Origin: FEB-12 sp964503315
GTDB taxonomy: Bacteria; Zixibacteria; MSB-5A5; GN15; FEB-12
Direction: 5' to 3'
Assembly (NCBI GenBank): GCA_964503315.1
Contig: CAZCZL010000001.1
Span: forward strand, 310,001-374,000
DNA: 64,000 nucleotides
A program made the translations under genes and the position numbers. Positions 52,746-62,726 of the stretch are shown here, piece after piece (the first letter of the stretch is position 1; each line of letters starts with the position of its first letter). The notes under the pieces were generated by a model, which was not told the DNA's origin, did not search any database, and saw only the letters and a list, made by a program, of their open reading frames with translations.

Positions 52746-53486
52746 ATGAGAAATTCGCTATCCATATATCTTGCAGCGCTCCTGCTCATAGGAATCGCCG
52801 CCGGAGATTCAATAACGGCGCAAACCACTTCCGGCTCGCCGATACCTATCGCGACCTCGAACTATCGAATGCCGCAGCAGGACCCCAATCCATCGCTCGT
52901 GCGAGTGGCGCGATTGCACTATTCCGGCGGCGGTGACTGGTACTGGGGAGCCTCGGCGATACCGAACTTCCTGCGATTTGTCCGTGAAAACTCAGATTTT
53001 CCTGTGGACACAATGGAACATCAGGTCACCATCATGGATCCTGATCTCTTCCGCTATCCTTTCCTGTTCGCCACCGGTCACGGCGTGATCAAATTCTCTG
53101 CTGAAGAAAAAGAGCGCTTGCGTACATATCTTCTCGGCGGTGGATTCCTTTTCGTAAATGATTCATACGGCATGGACAAAGGCTTCCGCGATGAGATGGC
53201 TGCGCTATTCCCGGAGCGTCAGGTAGTCGATCTCCCCTTTGACCACCCGATCTACCACAGCTTCTACGACTTTCCGAACGGGCCACCCAAGATCCATGAG
53301 CATGACAACCAGGCTCCGCGGGGGCACGCGATCATGGTCGACGGCCGCGTCGTGCTCTACTTCCTGGTCGAGTCGGACATCGGGGATGGCTGGGAAGACC
53401 CTCAGGTTCATAACGACCCACCCGAGAAACGAGCCGAAGCGTTTCGGATGGGACTGAACCTTTTGACGTATGCACTGTTAAATTAG
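52746..53486 (+). CDS. DUF4159 domain-containing protein
   Basis: A 246-residue protein with a signal peptide (1-25) and a DUF4159 domain (RVARLHYSGGGDWYWG, FATGHGVIKFSAEE, GGGFLFVNDSYG, FDHPIYHSFYDFPNGPPKIH). The domain has a glutamine-amidotransferase-like fold; function unknown. The ATG at 52746 lacks a ribosome site but has TATATT eight bases upstream, so it may be leaderless. First gene of the DUF4159-DUF4175-TPR unit, divergent from the glycosyltransferase. Confidence 0.88.
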   Translation: MRNSLSIYLAALLLIGIAAGDSITAQTTSGSPIPIATSNYRMPQQDPNPSLVRVARLHYSGGGDWYWGASAIPNFLRFVRENSDFPVDTMEHQVTIMDPDLFRYPFLFATGHGVIKFSAEEKERLRTYLLGGGFLFVNDSYGMDKGFRDEMAALFPERQVVDLPFDHPIYHSFYDFPNGPPKIHEHDNQAPRGHAIMVDGRVVLYFLVESDIGDGWEDPQVHNDPPEKRAEAFRMGLNLLTYALLN

Positions 53487-53576
53487 GTACTTACAGAGTT
53501 TTCCTCCGGTCGGCTTCGGGCATGCCGATACATGTATGGACGTTCGCACCTGTAACGATTTGTCGAGGGTACTGCC

Positions 53577-56500
53577 GTGAAGCAGATTCAATCGCGCTCC
53601 AGCCTGCTGGACCAACTCCGGACTGTTCTACTCAAACAACGGATTGTCATGTTCGCTGCCGGTCTCGTCATTACCGGTACGGTCGTTGCGCTGACCTGGC
53701 TGGCACTCTCCTTAATCGCTCAGGTGGCAGTTCTACCGGTCTGGCTCAAACTGTCTTTGCTGGCTATCGCGGGTGGTGTAACGATCTTCTTTTTCACTCG
53801 TTATGCGTTGGCCAGGCTGTTCGAGGGGAGTATTGACCATGTCGCGGTCGCTCTCGAACAAAAGCACCCCGAACTGAAGGGGCGGCTCATAGCCGCGGTG
53901 CAATTCGCCCGTATGCCGGCCGACCCGAGTTATTCCACTGAATTGATCGAAATGACCGAGCGTCAGGCAATGGAGCGCGCCGGCCTGATGCGCCTCGATG
54001 AAGTCGTCAGCTACTACCCGGTCTACCGCACCAGCCGCTATCTCGCGGGCGCGGCCCTGCTCGGCGTATTGCTGCTGTTTCTATTCCCCGGATTCTTCAG
54101 CTACTCGTACGAAGTTTATTCCAACCCGACTACGGAGATCGCTTCGCCGCTCGCGTACAAAGTCATCCCCAATCCGGCAAGTCGTGAGTGGGTGAAATAC
54201 CAGGATCTGACAATTGGCGCCGCTATCACGGGCGCTCGCATCCCGGAAAACGCCATTATTCATTATCGCCTGGCTGATGGCTCCTGGCAGTCCTCCGAAG
54301 TACAGATCAAGTCTCTTCCGAAGTTTATCTGCGCGGACGGTGACTCGCTCGCCATCAGTTTGACTCTTCGTCAGGTCGCCAAATCGCTCGATTACTATGT
54401 CGAAGCTGGGCGCGTCAAAACCGAGGTTCAAAAGATCGATGTCGTCGATCGCCCGCGCGTCAACAATATCCAATTGGCCGTCTTCTATCCTGACTACACC
54501 GGGCTCGCTCCGACAACGCCGAATGAGAACAACGGTTCGTTCTCAGCGGTCGTTGGCAGTCGTGCCACCTTGAAGATCGAAACGAATCTTCCGGTCGCCA
54601 AAGGCGACCTGATCTACGACGACAAGTCCGAAAAACCGCTGACGCTGGACGGCAAGAACGGCGAGGTCACCCTTCAGGTTTTGAAATCGCAATCGTATCA
54701 TATCCGCCTTCAGGATCATCTCGGTGAACTCAATCCCGACCCGATCGAGTACTACATTACTGCGGTCCCGGATGAGTATCCAATTGTCGAAGTTCTCTAT
54801 CCTGGGTTCGACGCCAATTTGACCGACGAAATGCTCCTCCCCCTCAAGATTCGCATCTCCGACGATTATGGCTTCACCTCTTTGGCTATGAAGTACACCG
54901 TCACCGCTCAGGGGACCAAGTCGGAAGAGCATGTGGCTATCCTCAATTTCTCAGACCGAATCAAGACCGAGGGCGAGGTCGAATTCAACTGGGATATGGA
55001 CCAACTCAATCTCTTCCCCGGTGACTACGTGCAGTACTACTTCGAGGTCGCCGACAACGACCGTATCTCCGGCCCGAAGATCAGTAAATCGCGTCAATAT
55101 ATCGCGCGGGTGCCATCGCTCGAAGAAGTTGTCTCCGAAACAGAATCGGAGAATAAAGAGCGCATCAATCAGACCGAAAACCTCATCCAGTCCGGCAAAG
55201 AGTTGGTCCAGCGCCTGAAGAACGCCGCGCGCAAACTGGAGGGACAGTCGAAGCAGTTCCAGCGGGCCGACTGGCAGCAGCAGAAAGAACTGGAAGCGAT
55301 CGCCGAAAAGAACGCCGAAATGCTGCAGCAGATAGACAAACTCGCCCAGAGCATGGATTCATCGATGGAGAAGATGAAGGACAACGCCCTGATGAGCCGC
55401 GAGATCATGGAAAAGATGCAACAGATCCAGAAGCTGTTCGAGGAAGTCGCCACGCCCGAGATGCGCGAAGCGCAGAAGAAGATGATGGATGCCCTCAAGC
55501 AGATGGATCGCCAGAAACTTCTCGAGGCAATGAAGCAGTTTGAGCTCACGCAGAAAGAACTCATGGAGCGGCTCGACCGTACGCTCGCCCTGCTCAAGAA
55601 GATGCAGCTAGAGCAAAAGATGGAGTCGATGGTGCGCAAGGCCGAGGATCTGGTCGCCAGACAGGAACAGAACAACGAGTCGACCGAAAAGTCCCCTAGC
55701 GAACAGCTCCCTCAGCTCAGCAAGTCGGAAAAGGACATCCAGAAGGGCCTGGAGGATCTGAAGAAAGAGGTCGAGGAACTCCGCCAGGCGATGAAAGACG
55801 CTCAACAGGAGCAGTCACCCGAGGCGCAGAAATTCGCCGATGCAGTCGAAAAGACCGACGCCAATCAGGACATGCAGCAAATGTCCCAATCTCTGCAGCA
55901 ACAGCAGAAGTCCGAAGCGTCTAAGCAGGGAAAACAAGCTTCGTCCAAACTGCACCAGATGCTCGCCGAAATGCAGAAGCAGCAGATGGCCATGAAAGGC
56001 GCCAACAGCGAGGAAGTGAAACGCGCCATGCGTCGTGCTATCGATGACGCCAACTATCTTTCCAAGAATCAGGAAGACCTTCTTAAAGAAGCCGCCGAGA
56101 TCAATCCGAATTCAATGGTCCTTCGCGATATGGCAGAAAAACAACAGGATCTCACCGCCGCTTCGAACGGCCTGAAGAACTCCATCGAAGAACTGGGCAA
56201 AGAGTCCCCGTTCATCGCCGCCGAACTGCAGAACCTGATCCAGAAGGCGACCCAGAATATGGAGACCGCCACCCAACAGTTCGATGACAAACAAGGGATG
56301 CGCGCGGTCAACGAACAGCGGAACGCGATGGTCAATCTCAATCTGGCGGCTCTCCGTCTGATGGAATCGCTCGAACAGCAGAGCAACTGTGACAAGGGCG
56401 GCAACTGCGACAAAAACATGGCCAAACTCGAACAGATGAGCCAGAAGCAGAACCAGATCAACCAGCAGACCCAGCAGTGCAACAACCCGGGCCAGATGCA

Positions 56501-56978
56501 ACAAGGCGAGGGACGACAAACACTCGAACGCTTGGCCGGCGAACAGGGGTCATTGCGCAAATCAATGGAACAATTGGAGCAGGAATTCGGCAACTCCCGT
56601 CAGATCCTCGGTCGTCTCGATGATATCGCCAAAGAGATGAAGGAGATCGAGGAGGATATGCAGGACGGCGAAATCGGCCAGGAGACCGCCGAGAAACAAC
56701 TGCGTGTCTATTCGCGCATGCTGGAGGCCTCCCGCTCACTGCAGCGCAAAGATTTTACGGAACAGCGCAAAGCGAACACCGCATCCAACAATCCCGTCTT
56801 CATTCCTGAAGCGCTAACCGCCGATATGTTGAATGATCGCAGCGCGTTTGAAGACCGTCTAAAACAGTTCCTCGGCGACAATTATCCGCCGCAATACGAG
56901 GAACAGATCAAAGCCTATTTCCGCGCCCTACTTCAGGTGGAAAAGCAAGGCACTCCGGAGAAGATTCCGAATCAATGA
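53577..56978 (+). CDS. DUF4175 family membrane protein with coiled-coil C terminus
   Basis: A very large protein of 1133 residues. Helices at about 24-48, 54-76 and 147-172 anchor it. A long beta-rich extracytoplasmic part follows (about 180-510), then about 550 residues of Gln-, Lys-, Glu- and Met-rich helical sequence (about 515-1090), predicted coiled coil, with two short Cys-containing repeats (CDKGGNCDK). This is the DUF4175 family, found with DUF4159 and VWA proteins in FCB bacteria; function unknown. GTG start with GAGGG seven bases upstream; stop overlaps the TPR gene by four bases. Confidence 0.88.
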   Translation: MKQIQSRSSLLDQLRTVLLKQRIVMFAAGLVITGTVVALTWLALSLIAQVAVLPVWLKLSLLAIAGGVTIFFFTRYALARLFEGSIDHVAVALEQKHPELKGRLIAAVQFARMPADPSYSTELIEMTERQAMERAGLMRLDEVVSYYPVYRTSRYLAGAALLGVLLLFLFPGFFSYSYEVYSNPTTEIASPLAYKVIPNPASREWVKYQDLTIGAAITGARIPENAIIHYRLADGSWQSSEVQIKSLPKFICADGDSLAISLTLRQVAKSLDYYVEAGRVKTEVQKIDVVDRPRVNNIQLAVFYPDYTGLAPTTPNENNGSFSAVVGSRATLKIETNLPVAKGDLIYDDKSEKPLTLDGKNGEVTLQVLKSQSYHIRLQDHLGELNPDPIEYYITAVPDEYPIVEVLYPGFDANLTDEMLLPLKIRISDDYGFTSLAMKYTVTAQGTKSEEHVAILNFSDRIKTEGEVEFNWDMDQLNLFPGDYVQYYFEVADNDRISGPKISKSRQYIARVPSLEEVVSETESENKERINQTENLIQSGKELVQRLKNAARKLEGQSKQFQRADWQQQKELEAIAEKNAEMLQQIDKLAQSMDSSMEKMKDNALMSREIMEKMQQIQKLFEEVATPEMREAQKKMMDALKQMDRQKLLEAMKQFELTQKELMERLDRTLALLKKMQLEQKMESMVRKAEDLVARQEQNNESTEKSPSEQLPQLSKSEKDIQKGLEDLKKEVEELRQAMKDAQQEQSPEAQKFADAVEKTDANQDMQQMSQSLQQQQKSEASKQGKQASSKLHQMLAEMQKQQMAMKGANSEEVKRAMRRAIDDANYLSKNQEDLLKEAAEINPNSMVLRDMAEKQQDLTAASNGLKNSIEELGKESPFIAAELQNLIQKATQNMETATQQFDDKQGMRAVNEQRNAMVNLNLAALRLMESLEQQSNCDKGGNCDKNMAKLEQMSQKQNQINQQTQQCNNPGQMQQGEGRQTLERLAGEQGSLRKSMEQLEQEFGNSRQILGRLDDIAKEMKEIEEDMQDGEIGQETAEKQLRVYSRMLEASRSLQRKDFTEQRKANTASNNPVFIPEALTADMLNDRSAFEDRLKQFLGDNYPPQYEEQIKAYFRALLQVEKQGTPEKIPNQ

Positions 56979-58795
56979 ACCTCCGCCGCTTCATCATTGC
57001 TATAATACTGGTTGGGTCAGTTGCCAATTGCGGTGCAATCGCGCAGGAGATCATCCAGGCCCAACCTGTCGCGTCCAGCGACAGCCGGCTCACCACCGTA
57101 CGCCAGCTCATGAAAAACCAGAGTTGGGAACCTGCCGCGGCTATGCTCGAGGTTATCTACGAATCGGACAATGGAAATCAAACTGTCATTAATCTGCTGA
57201 AAAACTGCTACGGTCAGCTCAAGCAATACGGCAAGATCGAAACGTTGGTTCGCCGACAACTTGAGATCGCCCCGACCAACTTCAACCTCTGGATCGAACT
57301 GGCCGAAGTCCTCGCCGATCAGGGATCCAGCGACAAAGCTACCGATGCCTATCGCGAAGCCGAACGACTCATTACCGCTCCTGACCAGGGAAGGTACCTT
57401 CTATTAGTTCGAAGTCAGCTTCGCCACGGCCTGGAGGACCAGACCCTCGAACTAATAGATAAGATCCGCAAGCAGACTAAAGACTCCACGCTTTTCGCTC
57501 TAGAACGCGGAACAGTGATGGAGAGTCGCAAGAAATACACGGCCGCCATCCAGGAATATCTCCCCGTACTGTCGGCGGACACGACCATGGAAGCTTTGGA
57601 GGTCGAACGACGGATCATCCTCCTCCTCGATTTCCCTGAAGCAACGAAAGAGGTTGAGCGCCTCCTCGTCGCCGAGGCTCAGACGCGCAAGAATGCCAGG
57701 GTCGTGCGCCTGCTCGCCGACTACTATGTCAGGGACAACCGATTCGACCAGGCATTCGAATTCGCCGTCCGCCGAGACTCTCTGGAGAATATGCAGGGGC
57801 AGTCTGTCATCTACCTGATGCGTCAATGCTATGACCGCAAGCTGTATGCTGAGGCGGCACGGTTCGGTGAGTGGGTCCTCAGTCGACATAGCCAGGGACC
57901 GTCCAATATCGAGGCCCGCCTCTTTTATGCTCGGTCATTGGCTCGAATTGGCAAGACCGACCGCGCCTTTGCTCAGTATGATACAGTGCTGGCGACCTCA
58001 CCTCGCGATGCTGACCGCGGCCAGGCATTGTTCGAATCTGGTGAGATATATTTCAATCTGCTGGGGGACAACGCTCGCGCCCTGGCATGCTTCGATTCTG
58101 TGGTCAACCGGTATCGTGTCGGATTGGCGTACGTCGAAGCCAACCGCGCCCGCCCCTTCTGCTACCTCCGTATGGGCGAGCTTGCCTCTGCACGCAACGC
58201 CTTTACGTTTCAGAAGGATCACCCGATGTCTGACGACATTGAGGAAGAGAGCGCCTACTACCTCGGTCTAATTCATCTCTTCGAAGGACGCTACGACTCC
58301 GCGGAAGTATCCTTCCGCAGGTTGTTGGTCGACCACCCGACCGGCTTCTATATCAATGACGCGCTGCAGATGTCGATGGTTCTGACTGAAGCGAAAGATG
58401 CCCCCGAGCTGCTTTCCGACTACGCTCAGGCTGTCTACGCACAAGAAAAGAGATCGTTTGATTCAACCCGGATCTGGCTGGACCGACTCGCTAGGGCGGA
58501 CAATCAAACGCTGGCCGATGTCGCCCTGCACCGCCTCACCCTCATCAGCCTGCAACTGGCCGATACGACCACGGCGCTCGACTGCATTCAGCGACTGGAT
58601 AGTGGATTCGCAGAATCATACTACCGTCCTTACGGACTTAAGCTGAAAGCTGATATTCTGAGCGGCTCACGTTCGACTATTGAAGAAGCCAAGGCGCTGT
58701 ACAAGCAACTTCTCGAGCAGTGCCCGAACTACCCCTTTGCCTCCGACGTCCGCAAGCGCCTAAAACAGATCGAAACCGACTTCAAGATCGGCTAG
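56975..58795 (+). CDS. secreted TPR protein
   Basis: A 606-residue protein with a signal peptide (1-22). A lipobox-like VANC precedes the cleavage region but has Asn before the Cys, so it is probably cleaved by signal peptidase I. The rest is built of TPR-like helical repeats (e.g. LWIELAEVLADQGSSDKA, ALFESGEIYFNLLGDNARA, YYLGLIHLFEGRYDSA). It overlaps the DUF4175 gene by four bases (ATGA) and so acts with it as a periplasmic scaffold (inferred). Confidence 0.85.
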   Translation: MNLRRFIIAIILVGSVANCGAIAQEIIQAQPVASSDSRLTTVRQLMKNQSWEPAAAMLEVIYESDNGNQTVINLLKNCYGQLKQYGKIETLVRRQLEIAPTNFNLWIELAEVLADQGSSDKATDAYREAERLITAPDQGRYLLLVRSQLRHGLEDQTLELIDKIRKQTKDSTLFALERGTVMESRKKYTAAIQEYLPVLSADTTMEALEVERRIILLLDFPEATKEVERLLVAEAQTRKNARVVRLLADYYVRDNRFDQAFEFAVRRDSLENMQGQSVIYLMRQCYDRKLYAEAARFGEWVLSRHSQGPSNIEARLFYARSLARIGKTDRAFAQYDTVLATSPRDADRGQALFESGEIYFNLLGDNARALACFDSVVNRYRVGLAYVEANRARPFCYLRMGELASARNAFTFQKDHPMSDDIEEESAYYLGLIHLFEGRYDSAEVSFRRLLVDHPTGFYINDALQMSMVLTEAKDAPELLSDYAQAVYAQEKRSFDSTRIWLDRLARADNQTLADVALHRLTLISLQLADTTTALDCIQRLDSGFAESYYRPYGLKLKADILSGSRSTIEEAKALYKQLLEQCPNYPFASDVRKRLKQIETDFKIG

Positions 58796-59043
58796 TAGTC
58801 CGCCCGCGACCGCTGAGCTTCGGATTCCATCTTCTTGATCTGCTGTTCAAGACTGAATATCCGGTTCTCGTAGTGCTCCATCCGCTTCTCTTTCATTTTG
58901 GACGTGGTTCTCACCAGCAATCCTAATGAAAGAAGCATAAAGAGGACTGAATTGACCGTCCTGAAGATTTCGCCCATATTCATGATGGAATCCACAAACG
59001 CCAGGATCCCGAGCGCGAAAAGTAAACCAACCCACAGAAACAT
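58792..59043 (-). CDS. small membrane protein with coiled-coil tail
   Basis: An 83-residue protein with two membrane helices (about 1-18 and 31-46) and a charged coiled coil (about 50-78, MEHYENRIFSLEQQIKKME). The ATG at 59043 has GGAGGA seven bases upstream, better than the longer frame. It converges with and overlaps the TPR gene by four bases. Function unknown. Confidence 0.7.
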   Translation of the reverse strand: MFLWVGLLFALGILAFVDSIMNMGEIFRTVNSVLFMLLSLGLLVRTTSKMKEKRMEHYENRIFSLEQQIKKMESEAQRSRADY

Positions 59044-59190
59044 TGTAACTTCCTCCATCCAAACACCCGGCAGGCGGGTAAAATTATCGTTGTGCTTTCA
59101 ACTGGTAATGTTATATTCAGCCTTCTGCGAAACGCAGTTATATCCATGTATATTATCGGTTTAGACGGACATCTGCTTTAGGAGGAGATT

Positions 59191-61953
59191 TTGGCCGATT
59201 TGCTGAATCTCAAAAACAAAGACTTCGACCGGACCAACGCCGTTTTTGCCGCCTTGGTCTTTTTCGGGTCATTCATCGTGTACGCCATGACAGTCCAGCG
59301 AACCTTTTCGTTCTGGGACTGCGGCGAGTTCATCGCCTGCTCGTATGGTCTCGGCATCCCCCACCCGCCGGGCACCCCGCTCTTCGTCCTGATCGGCCGC
59401 GTATTTTCCATGGTCCCCTTCGTTGAGGACATTTCCTATCGAGTTAACTATATCTCGGTTATCTCTTCCGCCTTCACGGCCATGCTCAGCTACCTTTTGG
59501 CCGTCAAGCTCTCCAAGCTGTTCATAACTGATTGGTCCAATCCCCTGAATCGGTGGGCCACCTATTTCGGCGGAGTAGCCGCCGGGTTCTTTGTCGCCTT
59601 TGGCGAGACCAACTGGAGCAACTCGGTCGAGGCCGAGGTGTACGGTATCTCTCTGGCCCTCTCCGTCTTGATGCTTCTCCTCTCCGTGAAGTACTACGAG
59701 GTCCGGGGCACGGCCGAAGCCAATCGTATCAAAGTGCTCTTCTTCTTCATCGCTATGGCCGGGGTCGGCATCCATATGACCACCTTTCTGGTCGTCCCGA
59801 TCTGTGCCGTTTTCTTCGTACTTAACAGCCAAGCTGAGAAGAAAGACTACATCACTGTCTGCCTGTTCATCATTGTCGAATTACTGATGATCATCATCTT
59901 CGCCAACGGTCGCGGCGGCCACAAGATGTTCTATATGTTCTCCGGCCTGCTCTCGCTCTTGCTGTTGGCCCTGCTCTACAAAAAGATCAACTGGACGGTC
60001 ACGCTGGCGATCGGCGCGGTCAGCACGGTGATGATCGCTTTCAGCCTCTTCTTCTACGTCGCGCCGGTGGCGCTTCTCTGTATCGCGGGAATCGCGTTCC
60101 TCTCCAAGTCGACGGGCTGGAAGGTCGAGTGGAAAACCGCGATGGCGATCCTCATCGCCGCGCTCATTGGATTTTCGGTCCATCTCTATCTGCCGATCCG
60201 ATCGGCGGAAAATCCTCGCATTGACGAGAACAATCCGGACCGTGATTTCCGCACGTTCGTGAACTTCCTCGATCGCAAACAATACGGCTCCGAGTCAATG
60301 ACCGAGCGCATGTTCATGCGTCGCGGTACCTGGGAGAATCAGTTCGGCCGCCACCCTAATATGGGCTTCTGGTCCTATTTCGAGGAACAGTGGAGCCGCC
60401 CCGGATGGAACTTTGTCCCGCTCTTCCTGCTTGGCCTTTTTGGCGCTTACAGCGTGATAAAGAAGCGCGCGGAAGTGGGGTTGCCTTTCCTCACCTTGCT
60501 CCTCGTCTGCTCCGTCGGCCTTATTCTCTATATGAATTTCGCCGATGGGACCAAATACGATTTCCGAACGGGCGACGCCTATCTTGAGGTGCGCAATCGA
60601 GATTACTTCTTCACCCCAATGTTCGTCTTCTTCGGCGTCGCTATGGGGATCGGCATCAGCGCGTTGATGGTTTGGCTCCGCGAAAAAGCCGAACAGCAAA
60701 GCCCGAATATGGGCCGCCTGGCCACCTATGTCGGCGGACTGCTGGTCCTGCTTCCGAGCTTCGCGCTTTCCTCCAACTATCATGTGAATGACCGTAGCAA
60801 CAACTACCTCCCCCGCGCGTACGCGGCCAATCTGCTTGATAGCTGCAAGCCAAATTCGATCCTTTTCACCTCGGGTGACAATGATACCTTCCCCGTCTGG
60901 TGTCTGCAGGAGGTCTACGGCTACCGCAAGGATATCCGCGTCGTCAATCTTTCGCTGCTCAACACCGACTGGTATGTGAAGCAGATGCGGGATCAATACA
61001 ATATCCCGATCTCGCTGACCGATGAACAGATCCTCTGGTACCCCGAAGAGGTCCAGCCGGGAGTCGAGTTCAATCAGCCGGTTAAGCAGTTCAAAGATCG
61101 GCCGCGCAATCGCCAGGTGCTGATGACACCCAACATGTACGATGGCCGCTTGGTCAAAGTGCAGGATATGATGGTCGATGAGATCGTCATCGAAAACAAC
61201 TGGCGCGACCCGATCTTCTTCAGCTCGCCGCCCTACGCGGAATCGCCGCTCAAACTGCGCGACCACTCATCCGTCGTCGGCGTTGTCTATGAATTGGAGA
61301 AAGAACCGAAAGAGGGACGGGTCGACCTCGAAAAGAGCTATGACCTCTTCATGAACACCTACAAGTTCACCGGTCTGGAGAACTCCAAGGTCTACCGCGA
61401 TGAGAACGCTACCGGTGTCTTCATCGGTGTCGGCATGAGCAGCGTCAAGATCTTCGATGAACTGAATCGCCGCGGCCAGAGAGATAAAGCGATCGCGCTC
61501 ATGGAACACATGATGAAGGTCTACCCGGAATATTTCCAGACCTACTATGTCATGGCGGAGATGTTCGATCGCCAGGGAGATAGCGCCAAAGCGACCTCTT
61601 ACTATGAGCAGCTTCGCGACACACTGCAGGCCTTCACGGCGTCGAACCACGAAAACCAGGTCTATCTCCAGGATCTCGGTATGGTCACGTTCGAACTGGG
61701 GAAACGGAAGAATGACCAGGCGATGAAGGATGAAGGCGTTGCCCTCATGAAGCGGGCGTTCGATATGAACCAGAACAACTCGTACGCCTTCCGCAAACTG
61801 GCGCCGGTCCTCTATCAGGCTCAGCGCTTCAGCGACCTGACCACTGCCGCCCAGCAGTTCAGTGCCTATAAGATCAACCTGTCGGACCCGTACGTCCAAC
61901 AGATCCTTGGCATGACCCCGCCACCCAATGTGCCGGGCGTCGAAGGACAATAA
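59191..61953 (+). CDS. DUF2723 family membrane protein with C-terminal TPR repeats
   Basis: A 920-residue protein with about 12 membrane helices and the DUF2723 motif FWDCGEFIACSYGLGIPHPPG, resembling the TMEM260 family of O-mannosyltransferases. A GT-C-type function in O-glycosylation of surface proteins is likely but not proven. A soluble domain follows the membrane part, and TPR-like repeats occupy about 770-900. TTG start with AGGAGG five bases upstream. Terminator at 61977-62010. Confidence 0.85.
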   Translation: MADLLNLKNKDFDRTNAVFAALVFFGSFIVYAMTVQRTFSFWDCGEFIACSYGLGIPHPPGTPLFVLIGRVFSMVPFVEDISYRVNYISVISSAFTAMLSYLLAVKLSKLFITDWSNPLNRWATYFGGVAAGFFVAFGETNWSNSVEAEVYGISLALSVLMLLLSVKYYEVRGTAEANRIKVLFFFIAMAGVGIHMTTFLVVPICAVFFVLNSQAEKKDYITVCLFIIVELLMIIIFANGRGGHKMFYMFSGLLSLLLLALLYKKINWTVTLAIGAVSTVMIAFSLFFYVAPVALLCIAGIAFLSKSTGWKVEWKTAMAILIAALIGFSVHLYLPIRSAENPRIDENNPDRDFRTFVNFLDRKQYGSESMTERMFMRRGTWENQFGRHPNMGFWSYFEEQWSRPGWNFVPLFLLGLFGAYSVIKKRAEVGLPFLTLLLVCSVGLILYMNFADGTKYDFRTGDAYLEVRNRDYFFTPMFVFFGVAMGIGISALMVWLREKAEQQSPNMGRLATYVGGLLVLLPSFALSSNYHVNDRSNNYLPRAYAANLLDSCKPNSILFTSGDNDTFPVWCLQEVYGYRKDIRVVNLSLLNTDWYVKQMRDQYNIPISLTDEQILWYPEEVQPGVEFNQPVKQFKDRPRNRQVLMTPNMYDGRLVKVQDMMVDEIVIENNWRDPIFFSSPPYAESPLKLRDHSSVVGVVYELEKEPKEGRVDLEKSYDLFMNTYKFTGLENSKVYRDENATGVFIGVGMSSVKIFDELNRRGQRDKAIALMEHMMKVYPEYFQTYYVMAEMFDRQGDSAKATSYYEQLRDTLQAFTASNHENQVYLQDLGMVTFELGKRKNDQAMKDEGVALMKRAFDMNQNNSYAFRKLAPVLYQAQRFSDLTTAAQQFSAYKINLSDPYVQQILGMTPPPNVPGVEGQ

Positions 61954-61976
61954 CGTCGCTGACTGATCCTATAGAA

Positions 61977-62010
61977 AGAGCCGCCCGGAAACACCGGACG
62001 GCTCTTTTTT
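61977..62010 (+). terminator. terminator of the DUF2723 gene
   Basis: Long stem starting at 61977 (AGAGCCG with CGGCTCT at 61999-62005, plus an inner CCGG/CCGG) followed by TTTTTT. Confidence 0.9.
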
Positions 62011-62031
62011 GTGTCTGCGATTTCGTATCTA

Positions 62032-62508
62032 TCAATCGGAGAATTTGTAGCCGGTCCTACGACGATACTTCCCGTCGGTCCGATCCATCATCTTCTCCAT
62101 GATGAACTCACGGCGAACCGTGCAGTAATCATCGTGGTAACGGCTGATGATCCGATTGACCTCTTCTTCCGTATAGGTCTTGTTCGGCTCAAACGCCGCG
62201 AGGATATACTCGAGCAGGAATTTCCGTTTGGACAGCTTGACCGGCAGTGACTCGATCTTTTCATCCTTCACGAAATTCTCGATCACCTTCTGCTTTTCGC
62301 CCCGCGGGCGCTGATTCGAATGGCGCTCCAGCCACTCATGCACCGCCTCCTCTGGAATGCGCCAGTCTTTCCCTATCTTGTACGCTTTGATCTCCCCGGC
62401 CTGAACCTTGCGGGTAATCACCTGCACGTTCATCTTCAGCCTATCCGCCAACTCGGCGGTGGTGAAAAACGATGTGGCGCGAACCGCGCCCTCGGTAAAG
62501 TCAGACAT
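62032..62508 (-). CDS. HTH (excisionase-type) DUF2087 regulator
   Basis: A 158-residue transcriptional regulator. Residues about 14-65 form an excisionase/MerR-type helix-turn-helix (FTTAELADRLKMN, YKIGKDWRIPEEAV). Residues about 88-150 form a DUF2087 domain (KRKFLLEYILAAFEPNKTYT, RREFIMEKMMDRTDG). The DUF2087 module usually sits in ArsR- or GNAT-linked regulators; the pairing with an excisionase HTH is less common. A good promoter lies 28-55 bases upstream. Confidence 0.85.
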   Translation of the reverse strand: MSDFTEGAVRATSFFTTAELADRLKMNVQVITRKVQAGEIKAYKIGKDWRIPEEAVHEWLERHSNQRPRGEKQKVIENFVKDEKIESLPVKLSKRKFLLEYILAAFEPNKTYTEEEVNRIISRYHDDYCTVRREFIMEKMMDRTDGKYRRRTGYKFSD

Positions 62509-62535
62509 CTTGTTGCTCCTTAGTCAATTGCGCAC

Positions 62536-62563
62536 AATATAGTAAGCGAATAACGGCCGTCAA
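62536..62563 (-). promoter_or_regulatory. promoter of the HTH-DUF2087 gene
   Basis: On the minus strand TTGACG (62563-62558), a 16-base spacer and TATATT (62541-62536), with AAGGAG seven bases before the ATG. Confidence 0.7.
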
Positions 62564-62689
62564 GTATTCTTCGGCACTTTTCCGTATTTTCTTTAATTTT
62601 AACGTATAGATAATTCTTGACGAATAGTATTAACAACCCGCTCAACCACAGCTCGTTCCCCTGCTTTCCACCCCGTAATCGCTTACGAA

Positions 62690-62718
62690 TTGACAACATC
62701 GCCCCACATGTCGTTATT
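62690..62718 (+). promoter_or_regulatory. candidate promoter for a leaderless EamA transcript
   Basis: A perfect TTGACA (62690-62695), a 17-base spacer and a weak -10 GTTATT (62713-62718) ending eight bases before the ATG. There is no ribosome site. Confidence 0.45.
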
Positions 62719-62726
62719 GGCCCCTC

